From NCBI RefSeq assembly GCF_018332695.1, contig NZ_BOQN01000051.1, forward strand, positions 1 to 64,000: a stretch of DNA of 64,000 nt, written 5' to 3'. Position numbers and translations under genes: made by a program. This document shows positions 24,486 to 32,864 of the stretch, in pieces; position 1 is the first letter of the stretch, and each line of letters begins with the position of its first letter. The notes under the pieces were generated by a model. It ran no database searches, was not told where the DNA came from, and saw only the letters and a program-made list of their open reading frames with translations. This DNA is from Paractinoplanes toevensis (GTDB taxonomy: Bacteria > Actinomycetota > Actinomycetes > Mycobacteriales > Micromonosporaceae).

Positions 24486-24884
24486 ATGAGCGACGACGAC
24501 AGCCGCCTCGAACGCGGCAACCGGATCCGGCGGGAAGTGCTCGGCGACGCGCACGTCAACCGGTCCCTGGCCCAGGCCACCGACTTCACCCGGGTCCTGC
24601 AGGAATACGTGACGGCGAGCTGCTGGGGTGACGTCTGGTCGCGCGACGGCATCGACCGGCGCACCCGCAGCCTGCTCAACCTGGCCATGCTGACCGCCCT
24701 GAACCGCCCGCACGAGTTTTCGGTGCACGTCCGCGGCGCGCTGCGCAACGGCGTCACCGTCGCCGAGATCCAGGAAGTGCTGCTGCAGACCGCGGTGTAC
24801 TGCGGCGCACCGGCCGCCCTCGAGTCGTTCCGGCTCGCCGAGAAAGTCATCCAGGAGGTCCTGGCGGAAGCACCGGTCGCATGA
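24486..24884 (+). CDS. Carboxymuconolactone decarboxylase family protein (PcaC-like)
   Basis: 132 aa, the size of 4-carboxymuconolactone decarboxylase. SCWGDVWSRDGIDRRTRSLLNLAMLTALNRPHEFSVHVRGALRNG (split here only by function) covers the core: the RSLLNLAML helix, the EFSVHVRGAL His, and LLQTAVYCGAPAALES. PcaC decarboxylates a lactone in beta-ketoadipate metabolism; here no other pca genes are nearby, so a related lactone or keto acid is likelier. It overlaps the ThDP enzyme gene by 4 bp. Confidence 0.88.
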   Translation: MSDDDSRLERGNRIRREVLGDAHVNRSLAQATDFTRVLQEYVTASCWGDVWSRDGIDRRTRSLLNLAMLTALNRPHEFSVHVRGALRNGVTVAEIQEVLLQTAVYCGAPAALESFRLAEKVIQEVLAEAPVA

Positions 24885-26620
24885 CCCGCACCGGTGCCCG
24901 CGTCGTCGCCGACATGCTCGCCGGCTACGGCGTCAGCCACGTCTTCCTCGTCCCGGCCGTGCTGCGCCGCACCCTCGCCGAACTCGAACGGCACCACCCC
25001 GGCGTCTCGCGGGTGGTCACCCACGGCGAGAAATCGGCGGTCTACATGGCCGACGGGTACGCCCGCGTCTCCGGCCGGCCCGGCGTCGCGATGGCCCAGA
25101 TCGTCGGCGCGCTCAACCTCGCCGCCGGGCTGCGCGAACCGTTCCTGGCCGGCTCCCCGGTGATCGCGCTGACCGGTGGCCGCTCCCCCGCCACCAAGTT
25201 CCGGAACGTCTACCAGGAGATCGACGACCTGCCCGCGTTCGACCCGGTCACCAAGTTCAATGCCACCATCGACGACGCCGACCGTTTCCCGGACATGCTC
25301 CGGCAGGCGTTCCGGGTCGCCACCACCGGCGCGCCCGGCCCGGTCCACCTGCAGATCCAGGGCAACGAGGGGCAGCTCGACGTCGCGACGACGGACGTCG
25401 CGCCGCTGGTCGAGCCGGCGTTCGGTCAGGTGCCGCCGATTCGCCCCGAGCCCGCCGACGACGACGTGACCGAGGTGCTGCGCCTGCTGGCCTCGGCACA
25501 ACGGCCGGTGATCGTGGCCGGCGGCGGGGTGCGGGCGTCGGGCGCCGGGGCCGCCCTGGTCGCGCTGGCCGAGAGGCTGGGCATTCCGGTGGCGACGTCG
25601 GCGAACGGCAAGGACACCTTCCCCGGCACGCATCCGCTGTCGGCCGGCGTGGTCGGCACGTACTCGCGGGAGTGCGCCAACCAGATCGTCAACCGGGCCG
25701 ACCTGGTCTGCTTCATCGGCACCCGCACCGGCGGCATGACCACCCACTTCTGGGCCGTGCCGCCGATCGGCACACCGGCCGTCCAGATCGACATCGAGCC
25801 GTCCCACCTGGGCCGCAACTATCCGCTGCGCGCCTTCATCGCCGCCGACGCCCGCCAGGCGCTGACCCGCATGCTGGCCCTGTCCGAACAAGCTTTGTCC
25901 GAACAAGCTTTGTCAGGACAGGGTTTGTCCGAACAAGACGGGTTGGCTTTGTCAGGACAACAGCAACAGGCCTCTTGGCTGGCCGAGGTGCAACGCCGCA
26001 AAGCCGACTGGCGGGAGCGCTATCGCGACGTGCTCACCAGTGACGCCATGCCGATCCGGCCCGAGCGCATCGCCGCCGAGCTGACCACCGCCCTGCCCGC
26101 GGACGCGGTTCTGGTGACCGACACCGGGCACGCCGGCATGTGGATGGCCCAGTTCCACGACACCACCTCGCCGGGGCAGGATTACCTGCGCAGCGCCGGC
26201 CACCTGGGCTGGGCGTTCTCGGCCGGCATCGGCGCCAAGTGCGGTGCGCCGGACCGCCCGGTGGTCGCCTTCACCGGCGACGCCGGCCTCTACTACCACC
26301 TCGGCGAGATCGAGACGGCCGCCCGGCGCGGCATCAACCTGATCACCGTCGTGAACAACAACAGCGGCGGAAACCAGAGCAAAAGAGGCTTCGATCGGGC
26401 GTACGGCGGGGAGCCTTCTGCCAAGTCACGGGAGCTGTGGACTTATCGGGAGGTGGACTTCGCCCGGATCGCCGAGGAGATGGGGGCTCTGGGCATTCGG
26501 GTCGACCGGCCGGGTGATCTTGCGGAGACGCTGGAGCGGGCGCTGGAGGCCGGTCGGCCGGTGGTCATCGACGTGCACACCGACATCGGGGTGACCGCGC
26601 CTCAACCGGTCGTCTCGTAG
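24881..26620 (+). CDS. Thiamine diphosphate-dependent enzyme (acetolactate synthase/benzoylformate decarboxylase superfamily)
   Basis: 579 aa. N-terminal pyrimidine domain with catalytic Glu in THGEKSAVYMADGYAR, central domain (about 195-330), and C-terminal diphosphate domain with GDAGLYYHLGEIE...NN, the ThDP-Mg motif. Such enzymes decarboxylate 2-keto acids or make or cleave acyloins. Between central and C-terminal domains (about residues 331-365) lies an inserted Ala-Leu-Ser-Glu-Gln repeat followed by a Gln run, not normal in the family. Coupled to the PcaC-like gene, suggesting successive decarboxylations. Precise reaction unknown. Confidence 0.85.
   Translation: MTRTGARVVADMLAGYGVSHVFLVPAVLRRTLAELERHHPGVSRVVTHGEKSAVYMADGYARVSGRPGVAMAQIVGALNLAAGLREPFLAGSPVIALTGGRSPATKFRNVYQEIDDLPAFDPVTKFNATIDDADRFPDMLRQAFRVATTGAPGPVHLQIQGNEGQLDVATTDVAPLVEPAFGQVPPIRPEPADDDVTEVLRLLASAQRPVIVAGGGVRASGAGAALVALAERLGIPVATSANGKDTFPGTHPLSAGVVGTYSRECANQIVNRADLVCFIGTRTGGMTTHFWAVPPIGTPAVQIDIEPSHLGRNYPLRAFIAADARQALTRMLALSEQALSEQALSGQGLSEQDGLALSGQQQQASWLAEVQRRKADWRERYRDVLTSDAMPIRPERIAAELTTALPADAVLVTDTGHAGMWMAQFHDTTSPGQDYLRSAGHLGWAFSAGIGAKCGAPDRPVVAFTGDAGLYYHLGEIETAARRGINLITVVNNNSGGNQSKRGFDRAYGGEPSAKSRELWTYREVDFARIAEEMGALGIRVDRPGDLAETLERALEAGRPVVIDVHTDIGVTAPQPVVS
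25876..25970. repeat. In-frame palindromic 15-bp repeats in the ThDP enzyme gene
   Basis: Five units of the TTTGTCCGAACAAGC / TTTGTCAGGACA type. Each contains a short palindrome (TTGT-N4-ACAA). The stretch is much less GC-rich than its surroundings and uses codons (TTG, GAA, CAA) rare in neighbouring genes, a sign of a recent insertion or expansion. Confidence 0.8.
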
Positions 26621-27164
26621 CTCTCATTCTGCTTTTGGCGCGGCGCTTTCCGGTTGCGGGCACCGCGGTTTCCGGCACAGCCCTGTGGTTGCGGTCAGAG
26701 CTTCGGGGCTCCGCCCCGGGGCCCGGCCACGCGCTCGGAGATCAGCTGCCGGGTGGCTTCGGGCTGGGTGAGGGCTGGGCTTAGAGCGGGCTGGTGATCT
26801 CCTCGCTCACACCCCCGCGCAGAGTCACCCCGCAACCGGGAACGCGCTCAGACCGCGTAAGCCCACACACCGTCGCCGCCAACCGGGAACGCGCTCAGGC
26901 CGCGCACGCGGCACGCCCCCACGTCGGCCCGGCCAAAGGGCGCGTGCGTCGTCGGTTGCGTGCGGGGCGTCGCTTGGGGCGATCTTGCGGAGTTCGCGTT
27001 CGGAGCGAACCGGAACTCCGCAACCTTGCGGACTCAGCGCCCGGCATACGCGTAAATAGGTGCTTTATCGGGCTGGCTGCAACGCTCGCGGGGCGGGGGA
27101 TCTCACGTTTTGGGCTCGCTGCCGGGATGGGAACCGAGCGCCGAGGGCTGGGACCGGCGCGGGG
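26621..27164. repeat. Non-coding composite repeat region, copy 2 (plus orientation)
   Basis: 544 bp between convergent gene ends, no credible gene. Block B (about 26690-26815) and block A (about 26975-27100) align with the minus strand of 19985-20542. Between them is a private direct repeat, AACCGGGAACGCGCTCAG plus RCCGCG, at 26834-26857 and 26881-26904 (one difference). The hairpin CGGGGC-TCC-GCCCCG at 26704-26718 may terminate the ThDP operon. Confidence 0.75.
26985..27023 (+). repeat. Hairpin A, copy 2
   Basis: 18-nt arms (26985-27002 and 27006-27023) pair at 16 of 18 positions around GAG; outer arms are TTGCGGAGTTC and GAACTCCGCAA. It is homologous to the hairpin at 20128-20164, with paired substitutions that preserve the stem. 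Confidence 0.78.
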
Positions 27165-27995
27165 TCAGGAGTTGTAGAGCGTCTGGTCGTAGGTGGTGAA
27201 GTCCCAGGCTCCGGCGCCGCCGGATGGGCGGACCACGCTCACGATGCTGGCGCCGCCGTCCACCGAGACCACCTCGCCGGTCATGTAGGACGCGTCGTCG
27301 CTCAGCAGGAACGCGACCACGCCGGCCACCTCGTCGCCGGTGCCGGCTCGGCGCAGCGGGGTGCTCGACGCGCGGCGGGACATGTCGTCCTTGCCGCCGG
27401 CTACGTCGGGGGTGGCGGCGAACAGGTCGGTGGGGACGATGCCGGGGGCCACCGCGTTGACCCGTACGCCCAGGGGGCCGCCGTACATCGCGGCGCCGCG
27501 CAGGATGCCCAGCACCGCGTGTTTGGACGTCTGGTAGGCGAGCAGGTCGGCGCTGCCGCGCAGGCTGCCGATCGAGCCGGTCAGCACTATGCTGCCGGCG
27601 CCGCCCAGGGTCGCGTAGCGCCGGAACGCCTCGCGCACGCCCAGGAAGACGCCGCGGACGTTGACGGCCATCACCCGGTCGAACTCGTCGACGGTCAGCG
27701 ACGGCAGTGTGGCGAAGGAACCGGGGATGCCGGCGTTGAGGTGATGCAGGTCGATGCGCCCGAAGCGGTCGGTCGCCGCTTTAGCGTAGGAGGCAACGCC
27801 CTCCTCGGTCGACACGTCCGCCCGGACCCACGCCCCCTCGGTGGCCAGCGACTTCGCCAGCTGCTCGACCCGGTCGGCGTCCAGGTCGACGGCGACGACG
27901 TGCACGCCCTCGTCGGCGAGCCGTCGCGCGGTGGCCGCGCCGATCCCTCCGGCCGCACCGGTGACGACCGCGACCTTTCCGGCAAGTCCTCGCAT
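27165..27995 (-). CDS. SDR family NAD(P)-dependent oxidoreductase
   Basis: 276 aa. GAAGGIG cofactor motif near residue 14, LNAGIPG, catalytic Ser in LTGSIGS, YQTSK, and NAVAPGIVPTDLF. The C-terminus (after VDGGAS) is about 25 residues longer than a minimal SDR. ATG 27995 with GGGAGAAACG is preferred over an in-frame upstream start at 28028, because the latter would overlap the GATYGTATGAY operator at 28020. Single-gene leftward unit, predicted member of the GntR regulon. Confidence 0.88.
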   Translation of the reverse strand: MRGLAGKVAVVTGAAGGIGAATARRLADEGVHVVAVDLDADRVEQLAKSLATEGAWVRADVSTEEGVASYAKAATDRFGRIDLHHLNAGIPGSFATLPSLTVDEFDRVMAVNVRGVFLGVREAFRRYATLGGAGSIVLTGSIGSLRGSADLLAYQTSKHAVLGILRGAAMYGGPLGVRVNAVAPGIVPTDLFAATPDVAGGKDDMSRRASSTPLRRAGTGDEVAGVVAFLLSDDASYMTGEVVSVDGGASIVSVVRPSGGAGAWDFTTYDQTLYNS

Positions 27996-28019
27996 CGTTT
28001 CTCCCGACCTCGCAAGATT

Positions 28020-28038
28020 GTCGGGCAATCATACAATC
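28020..28038 (-). promoter_or_regulatory. GATYGTATGAY-N6-AC motif, site 4
   Basis: Minus strand GATTGTATGATTGCCCGAC, 24 bp upstream of the SDR start, in the 221-bp divergent gap with the third IclR gene. Confidence 0.62.
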
Positions 28039-28105
28039 ATGCCACTACCAGGGAAGCCCTGACCACCCTGGACATTTAACTTCGGGGAAGTCGGATCGAA
28101 ATCTC

Positions 28106-28120
28106 GTTCACCTCTTGACA
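28106..28120. promoter_or_regulatory. GTTCA-N5-TGACA, imperfect IclR-type site
   Basis: Matches GTTCACCT-N2-TGA of the palindrome at 9616-9630 but its right arm is imperfect. It lies 96 bp upstream of the third IclR start. Weak on its own. Confidence 0.35.
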
Positions 28121-28216
28121 GGCGTCGGGATGGATCACCTACATTCCTCGGTACCGGATAGCCGGATGACCACCCCGCATTGCGGGACGGCCCCGGAAAA
28201 CCTCAGGGAGGCACCG

Positions 28217-28948
28217 ATGGAGATCGCCAGCGGGGACCTCCAGGTGGTGGCGCGGGTCGTCCAGCTGCTGCGGCTGCTCGCCGCGCACGACACCATCGAC
28301 CTGGTGTCGGCGGCCGAAGAACTGGGCGTCGGCAAGTCCACCGCCCACCGCTACCTGGCGTCGATGGAGAACCACGGTCTCCTCCAGCGCCGCGACCGTA
28401 ACCGTTACGAGTTCGGCGTCCTGCTCGCCGAGCTCGGCACCATGGCCCTGTCCCGGCTCGGGGTGATCGACCTGGCCGGCCCGGTCATGGAGGAGATCAG
28501 CGTGAGCATGCGCCACACGGTGGTGCTCAGCGTGTGGAACGGCCACAGCCCCGTGGTGGCGCAGGTTCGCGAGGACACCAGCCGCACCGCGCACGTCTCG
28601 ATCGCGGTCGGCAGTTTCCTCGGCCCGGACGCCGCGCAGACGGTTGTCTTCTGGGCCTACCGCGACAGGTCGTACTACCGGTTCCGCGAGGGGGCGCCGC
28701 CGGTGAACGCGACCGAGGCGGAGCTCGAAGAGGCCCGCCGGACCGGGATCGTGGTCCGGGTCAGCCGGGCCAACGGCGTCAGCGCCGTGGCGACCCCGGT
28801 CCTGGACCCGGCCGGCCGGCTCATCGCGACGCTGGCCGTGGTCGGCATCGCCCAATTCGTACCCGAGGAAATCGACAGCCCGGTGGCGCACGCCCTTCTC
28901 GAGGGCGCCGAGAGGATCAGCCGCCGCATGGTCAGCCCGACGGACTGA
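28217..28948 (+). CDS. IclR family transcriptional regulator (copy 3)
   Basis: 243 aa from ATG 28217 behind GGGAGG; an in-frame start 102 bp upstream would add an extension lacking family similarity. HTH with AAEELGVGKSTAHRYLASM, then a GAF-like ligand domain. Located 61 bp upstream of the second PotD-type transporter operon, mirroring the first IclR-transporter pair. Followed by a strong hairpin at 28965-28983, so it may be transcribed separately from the operon. Confidence 0.9.
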   Translation: MEIASGDLQVVARVVQLLRLLAAHDTIDLVSAAEELGVGKSTAHRYLASMENHGLLQRRDRNRYEFGVLLAELGTMALSRLGVIDLAGPVMEEISVSMRHTVVLSVWNGHSPVVAQVREDTSRTAHVSIAVGSFLGPDAAQTVVFWAYRDRSYYRFREGAPPVNATEAELEEARRTGIVVRVSRANGVSAVATPVLDPAGRLIATLAVVGIAQFVPEEIDSPVAHALLEGAERISRRMVSPTD

Positions 28949-28964
28949 CACACCAAGCCTGAAA

Positions 28965-28983
28965 GGGCCGGGAGTCCCGGCCC
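28965..28983. terminator. GGGCCGGGA-G-TCCCGGCCC hairpin after IclR
   Basis: Perfect inverted repeat (9-bp arms, about 7 bp stem with a 5-nt loop when folded) between the IclR stop and the binding-protein gene. Probably a terminator or attenuator; no U-tract. Confidence 0.6.
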
Positions 28984-29009
28984 AGGATCACCGTGAGCCG
29001 GAAAAGGCG

Positions 29010-30071
29010 ATGACTATGAAGACACACCGCTTCTTGACCTTGATAACGGCCAGCACCCTTCTCCTGGCGGCCTGCGGCGTGGGCGGCGGCGACTCCGGCG
29101 ACAGCGCGTCGCCGAACCAGCTGACCTGGGCCAGCACCGGCGGGCAGTTCCAGGAGGACGAGAAGACCGCCCTCCAGGTGCCGTTCACCACGAAGACCGG
29201 CACCACCTTCACCAACATCAGCCCGGCCGAGCAGTCCCAGGTCAAGACCATGGTCGCGGCCGGCAAGACGATCTGGGACCTGGCCAACATGAGCTGGATC
29301 TACGCCGGCGCGTACTGCGGCACGCTCTTCGAGAAACTCGACGACCCGGCGCTGGACCGCAGCAAGTTCCCGCCCGGCACGACCGGTGACTGCTTCGTGC
29401 CGACCTACCGGTACGCGAACGTCTTCAGCTACAACGCCGACCTCTACCCGAACGCGAAGCCCACCTCGATCAAGGACTTCTTCGACACCAAGAAGTTCCC
29501 GGGCAAGCGGGTCGTCTACGACTACCCGAAGGCCGGTCTGTTCGAGGCGGCGCTGGTGGCCGACGGCGTGCCGGCCGACCAGGTCTACCCGCTCGACCTG
29601 GACCGGGCGTTCAAGAAGATCGACACGATCAAGAGCTCGCTGGTCTTCGCACCCAGTTACGGCGCGATCCAGCAGATGCTGGTCGACAAGCAGGCCGCCA
29701 TGGTCATCACGGTCACCGCGCGGACCATCGTGTCGGCGCAGAGCGGCGCGAACCTCGTACCCGTCTGGGACTTCAACACCACCGACATCGGTGCGCTGGT
29801 CATCCCGAAGGGCGCACCGCACAAGGCGCTCGCCCAGCAGATGCTCGCCTTCGTCACCGAGCCGGCCCAGTCGGTCGCCTACGCCAAGCTCACCGGCACC
29901 GCGCCGGCCAAGCCCGACGTCGACCTCAACTCGGTCGGCTACAGCGACGTCCAGAAGAAGTTCAACGCCTTCCTGCCCGATCGCGGCACCACCCTCGAGC
30001 AGGACAAACAGTGGTGGATCGACAACACCGACGCGCTGACCAAGCGCTGGACGAGCTGGAAGGTCGGCTGA
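29010..30071 (+). CDS. ABC transporter substrate-binding lipoprotein, PotD type (copy 2)
   Basis: 353 aa with signal peptide and lipobox LAAC (Cys about residue 22). Core segments CGTLFEKLDDP, KFPGKRVVYDYPKAG and PLDLDRAFKKIDTIK parallel the 8542-9612 protein, so both bind chemically related ligands. First gene of an eight-gene rightward operon. An in-frame ATG two codons later is an alternative start. Confidence 0.9.
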   Translation: MTMKTHRFLTLITASTLLLAACGVGGGDSGDSASPNQLTWASTGGQFQEDEKTALQVPFTTKTGTTFTNISPAEQSQVKTMVAAGKTIWDLANMSWIYAGAYCGTLFEKLDDPALDRSKFPPGTTGDCFVPTYRYANVFSYNADLYPNAKPTSIKDFFDTKKFPGKRVVYDYPKAGLFEAALVADGVPADQVYPLDLDRAFKKIDTIKSSLVFAPSYGAIQQMLVDKQAAMVITVTARTIVSAQSGANLVPVWDFNTTDIGALVIPKGAPHKALAQQMLAFVTEPAQSVAYAKLTGTAPAKPDVDLNSVGYSDVQKKFNAFLPDRGTTLEQDKQWWIDNTDALTKRWTSWKVG

Positions 30072-30073
30072 TC

Positions 30074-31762
30074 ATGGCCACGCCGACCATGGTCGAGGCG
30101 CCCCGCACCACGGGGCGCCCCGCGCCGGCGAGCAAGGCGAGAAGGGCCCGGAAACACCTGCTCCTGCTGCCGGCGCTGATCGCCCTGGTGATCCTGTTCG
30201 TCGTCCCGCTGATCAGCGTGGTGGTGGACAGCTTCACCGAGCCGACCACCGGCCTGGGCAACTACGCGTCGCTGTTCACCGACGGCTACACGCTGCGGGT
30301 GCTGGGCCGCACGCTGCTCGTCGCACTCGTGGTGGCGGTGGTGGGCGGCGCGCTGGCCTACCCGTACGCGTACGCGATGACCCTGGTGGGCCCGATGATG
30401 CGCGCCGTGCTGGTGACCGTGGTGCTCGTCCCGTTCTGGACGAGCATGCTGGCCCGTAACTTCGCCTGGCTGGTCCTCATGCAGGACGGCGGCGTGGTGC
30501 AGGGCTTCCTGAAGGCGATCGGTTTCGGCAACGTCACGCTGCTCGGCACGACACTCGCCGTCGGCATCTCGATGACCCAGGTGCTGCTGCCGTTCATGGT
30601 GCTGCCCATGTACACCGCGATGGAGCAGATCGACGGGCGGCTCATCGCGGCCGGGCAGAGCCTCGGCGCACCGCGGGCCCGGGCGTTCCGGCGGGTCTAC
30701 CTGCCGCTGTCCGCCCCGGGCGTGCTGGCCGGCATGTCCCTGGCGTTCGTGCTCGCGCTCGGCTTCTACGTGACGCCGGCGCTGCTCGGCTCCACCCGCA
30801 ACGCGATGATCGCCCAGGTCATCAACGTGCGTACGAAAGAATTGCTGGATTTCGGCGGAGCCGGCGCGATGGGCATCTTCCTGTTGGTTGTCACGCTCAT
30901 CGTGCTGGGCCTGAGCCGGCGCATGGCGGGTGCGGCGACCAGCCTGGTGGCGCCCGCGCGGTCGGAGCAAGCCGGCGAGGTACGCCCGTGGCTGCGCGTC
31001 TACACCGCGGTCGTCGGATTCGTGCTGGTCGTGCCGACGCTCGTGGTCATCCCGATGAGCTTCTCGTCGACCCAGACGTTCCGGTTCCCGCCGCAGGGCT
31101 GGTCGCTGCGCTGGTACCAGGAGCTGTTCACGTCGCCGGACTGGGTCGCGTCGATCCTCAACTCGCTGCAGGTCGGCTTCTTCACCGCCGTCTTCGCCAC
31201 CCTGCTCGGCACGACCGCCGCGTTCGGCCTGGCCCGGCTGCGGTCGCGGTGGCGCGGAGCGGTCAACGGCTTCCTGCTGTCGCCGATGATCGTGCCGCAC
31301 ATCCTGGTGGCGCTGGCGATCTTCTCGGTGTCGCTGCGGCTCGGCCTCAACGGCACGCTGATCGGCATCATCCTGGCGCACACCGCTCTCGCCGTACCGT
31401 TCGTCGTGATCGCGGTGACCGCGCGGCTGCAGGGCATGGACAGCCGCCTGGCCGGCGTGGCCGGCGTCCTCGGTGCGAGCCCGGCCAACGCGTTCCGCCG
31501 GGTGACGCTGCCGCTGGTCCTGCCGGGCATCCTGTCCGGCGCCGTGCTGGCCTTCGTGACGTCCCTGGACGAGGTCGTCATCGCCCTGTTCATGCAGGCG
31601 CCGGGCGCAGTCACGCTGCCGGTGCAGATGTACAACAGCGTCACCGTGCAGATCGACCCGACCATCTCGGCCGCGTCGAGCCTGATGGTCGTGCTGGTCA
31701 GCGTTCCCATCCTGTTCGCACAGATCGCCGGCGCCCGGCGCGGAAGGAGAGGCAAGCGATGA
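30074..31762 (+). CDS. Fused ABC permease (PotB-like plus PotC-like in one chain)
   Basis: 562 aa with about 12-13 membrane helices. Residues about 30-295 match PotB-type permeases (coupling loop LIAAGQSLGAPRARAFRRV), and about 310-560 match PotC-type (VIPMSFSSTQTFRFPPQG; loop LAGVAGVLGASPANAFRRV; LPVQMYNSVTVQIDPTI). The linker around APARSEQAGEVRPW is short. The single gene replaces the two permease genes of the first transporter, so the pore subunits are covalently joined. No internal stop or frameshift is seen. Overlaps the ATPase gene by 4 bp. Confidence 0.92.
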   Translation: MATPTMVEAPRTTGRPAPASKARRARKHLLLLPALIALVILFVVPLISVVVDSFTEPTTGLGNYASLFTDGYTLRVLGRTLLVALVVAVVGGALAYPYAYAMTLVGPMMRAVLVTVVLVPFWTSMLARNFAWLVLMQDGGVVQGFLKAIGFGNVTLLGTTLAVGISMTQVLLPFMVLPMYTAMEQIDGRLIAAGQSLGAPRARAFRRVYLPLSAPGVLAGMSLAFVLALGFYVTPALLGSTRNAMIAQVINVRTKELLDFGGAGAMGIFLLVVTLIVLGLSRRMAGAATSLVAPARSEQAGEVRPWLRVYTAVVGFVLVVPTLVVIPMSFSSTQTFRFPPQGWSLRWYQELFTSPDWVASILNSLQVGFFTAVFATLLGTTAAFGLARLRSRWRGAVNGFLLSPMIVPHILVALAIFSVSLRLGLNGTLIGIILAHTALAVPFVVIAVTARLQGMDSRLAGVAGVLGASPANAFRRVTLPLVLPGILSGAVLAFVTSLDEVVIALFMQAPGAVTLPVQMYNSVTVQIDPTISAASSLMVVLVSVPILFAQIAGARRGRRGKR

Positions 31763-32844
31763 GTTCCGCGAAAACCGGCGGCCGGCTCGACCTGACCGGT
31801 CTCGTCAAGCGGTACGGGACGTCCGAACCGCCCGCCGTGGACGACATCGACCTCACCATCGAGCCGGGCGAGTTCATCACGCTGCTCGGCCCGAGCGGCT
31901 CCGGCAAGACCACGACGCTCAACATGATCGTCGGGTTCACCGAGCCGACCGCGGGCCGCATCGAGCTGAACGGCGCCGACATCACCCGGATGCCGCCGCA
32001 CCGGCGCAACTTCGGCATGGTGTTCCAGAACTACGCGCTGTTCCCGCACCTCACGGTCGCGCAGAACATCGCGTTCCCGCTGCGCGAGCGGAAGGTGCCG
32101 GCCGCCGATTCGGCCAAGCTGGTCGGCGACGCCCTGGAACTGGTCGACCTGGGCGGCATGGGCAACCGCCGGCCGCACGAGCTCTCCGGCGGCCAGCAGC
32201 AGCGGGTGGCGCTGGCCCGCGCGGTGGTCTTCTCCCCCAGCGTGCTGCTGCTCGACGAGCCGCTCAGCGCGCTCGACCGCAAGCTGCGGCAGTCGCTGCA
32301 GCGCGAGATCAAGCGGCTGCACCAGGAGCTGGGCCTGACCTTCGTGTTCGTCACGCACGACCAGGACGAGGCGATGACGCTCTCCGACCGGGTCGCCATC
32401 TTCAACCGCGGCAAGATCGTCGCGATCGACACACCGACGGCGCTCTACCACCGGCCCACCACCGAGTTCGTGGCCCGGTTCCTCGGCGAGTCCAACGTCT
32501 TCGCCGGCAGGCGCCTCGGCCCCGACGTCTACGCCTGGCACGACCGCAAATGGACGGTCGGCGACGGCGACGGCGAAACCCTGATCGTGCGGCCCGAGAA
32601 AATCGCGGTCGCGCTGGACGAGCGGGATGTACCGAGCGGATCGAACACCGCTCCGGCCGAGGTCACCGACGTGTCCTTCTACGGCACCTACCACCGGGTC
32701 GAACTCGCTTTCGAGGGCGCGAGCGACGGCGGCGGCGTGGGCGGCTGCGCCGTGCTGCCCGTCGGCGCACCGGCGGCCCTCGCCCCCGGCGCCCGGGTCA
32801 TCGCCCACTGGCGGCCCGAGGACCAGGTCCTGGTCGCCGAGTAA
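31759..32844 (+). CDS. ABC transporter ATP-binding protein, PotA type (copy 2)
   Basis: 361 aa. Walker A GPSGSGKT (44-51), FQNYALFPHLT Q-loop, LSGGQQQR, LLLDEP, VTHDQDEA, then a TOBE-like domain (VRPEKIAVALD). Very similar to the 7412-8530 protein in all motifs. ATG 31759 overlaps the fused permease stop by 4 bp. Drives import through the fused permease. Confidence 0.95.
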   Translation: MSSAKTGGRLDLTGLVKRYGTSEPPAVDDIDLTIEPGEFITLLGPSGSGKTTTLNMIVGFTEPTAGRIELNGADITRMPPHRRNFGMVFQNYALFPHLTVAQNIAFPLRERKVPAADSAKLVGDALELVDLGGMGNRRPHELSGGQQQRVALARAVVFSPSVLLLDEPLSALDRKLRQSLQREIKRLHQELGLTFVFVTHDQDEAMTLSDRVAIFNRGKIVAIDTPTALYHRPTTEFVARFLGESNVFAGRRLGPDVYAWHDRKWTVGDGDGETLIVRPEKIAVALDERDVPSGSNTAPAEVTDVSFYGTYHRVELAFEGASDGGGVGGCAVLPVGAPAALAPGARVIAHWRPEDQVLVAE

Positions 32845-32864
32845 AACCCCCTGAGGAGATCAGC

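Noticed and set aside
19985..27164. Insertion sequence or transposon with terminal inverted repeats
   Set aside because: The inverted composite repeats are about 500 bp, internally diverged, and no transposase or target-site duplication is seen; kept only as an unexplained repeat pair.
26621..27164. Small genes in the 26.6-27.2 kb gap
   Set aside because: Only Arg/Ala/Gly-rich frames without ribosome sites or similarity; the stretch is better explained by the composite repeat.
27996..28028. Upstream in-frame start for the SDR at 27165
   Set aside because: It would translate through the predicted operator and adds residues without SDR similarity; a good ribosome site precedes ATG 27995.
31000..32808. 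Long open frame antisense to the second transporter
   Set aside because: Same reason: opposite an intact ABC ATPase and permease, no recognisable fold.
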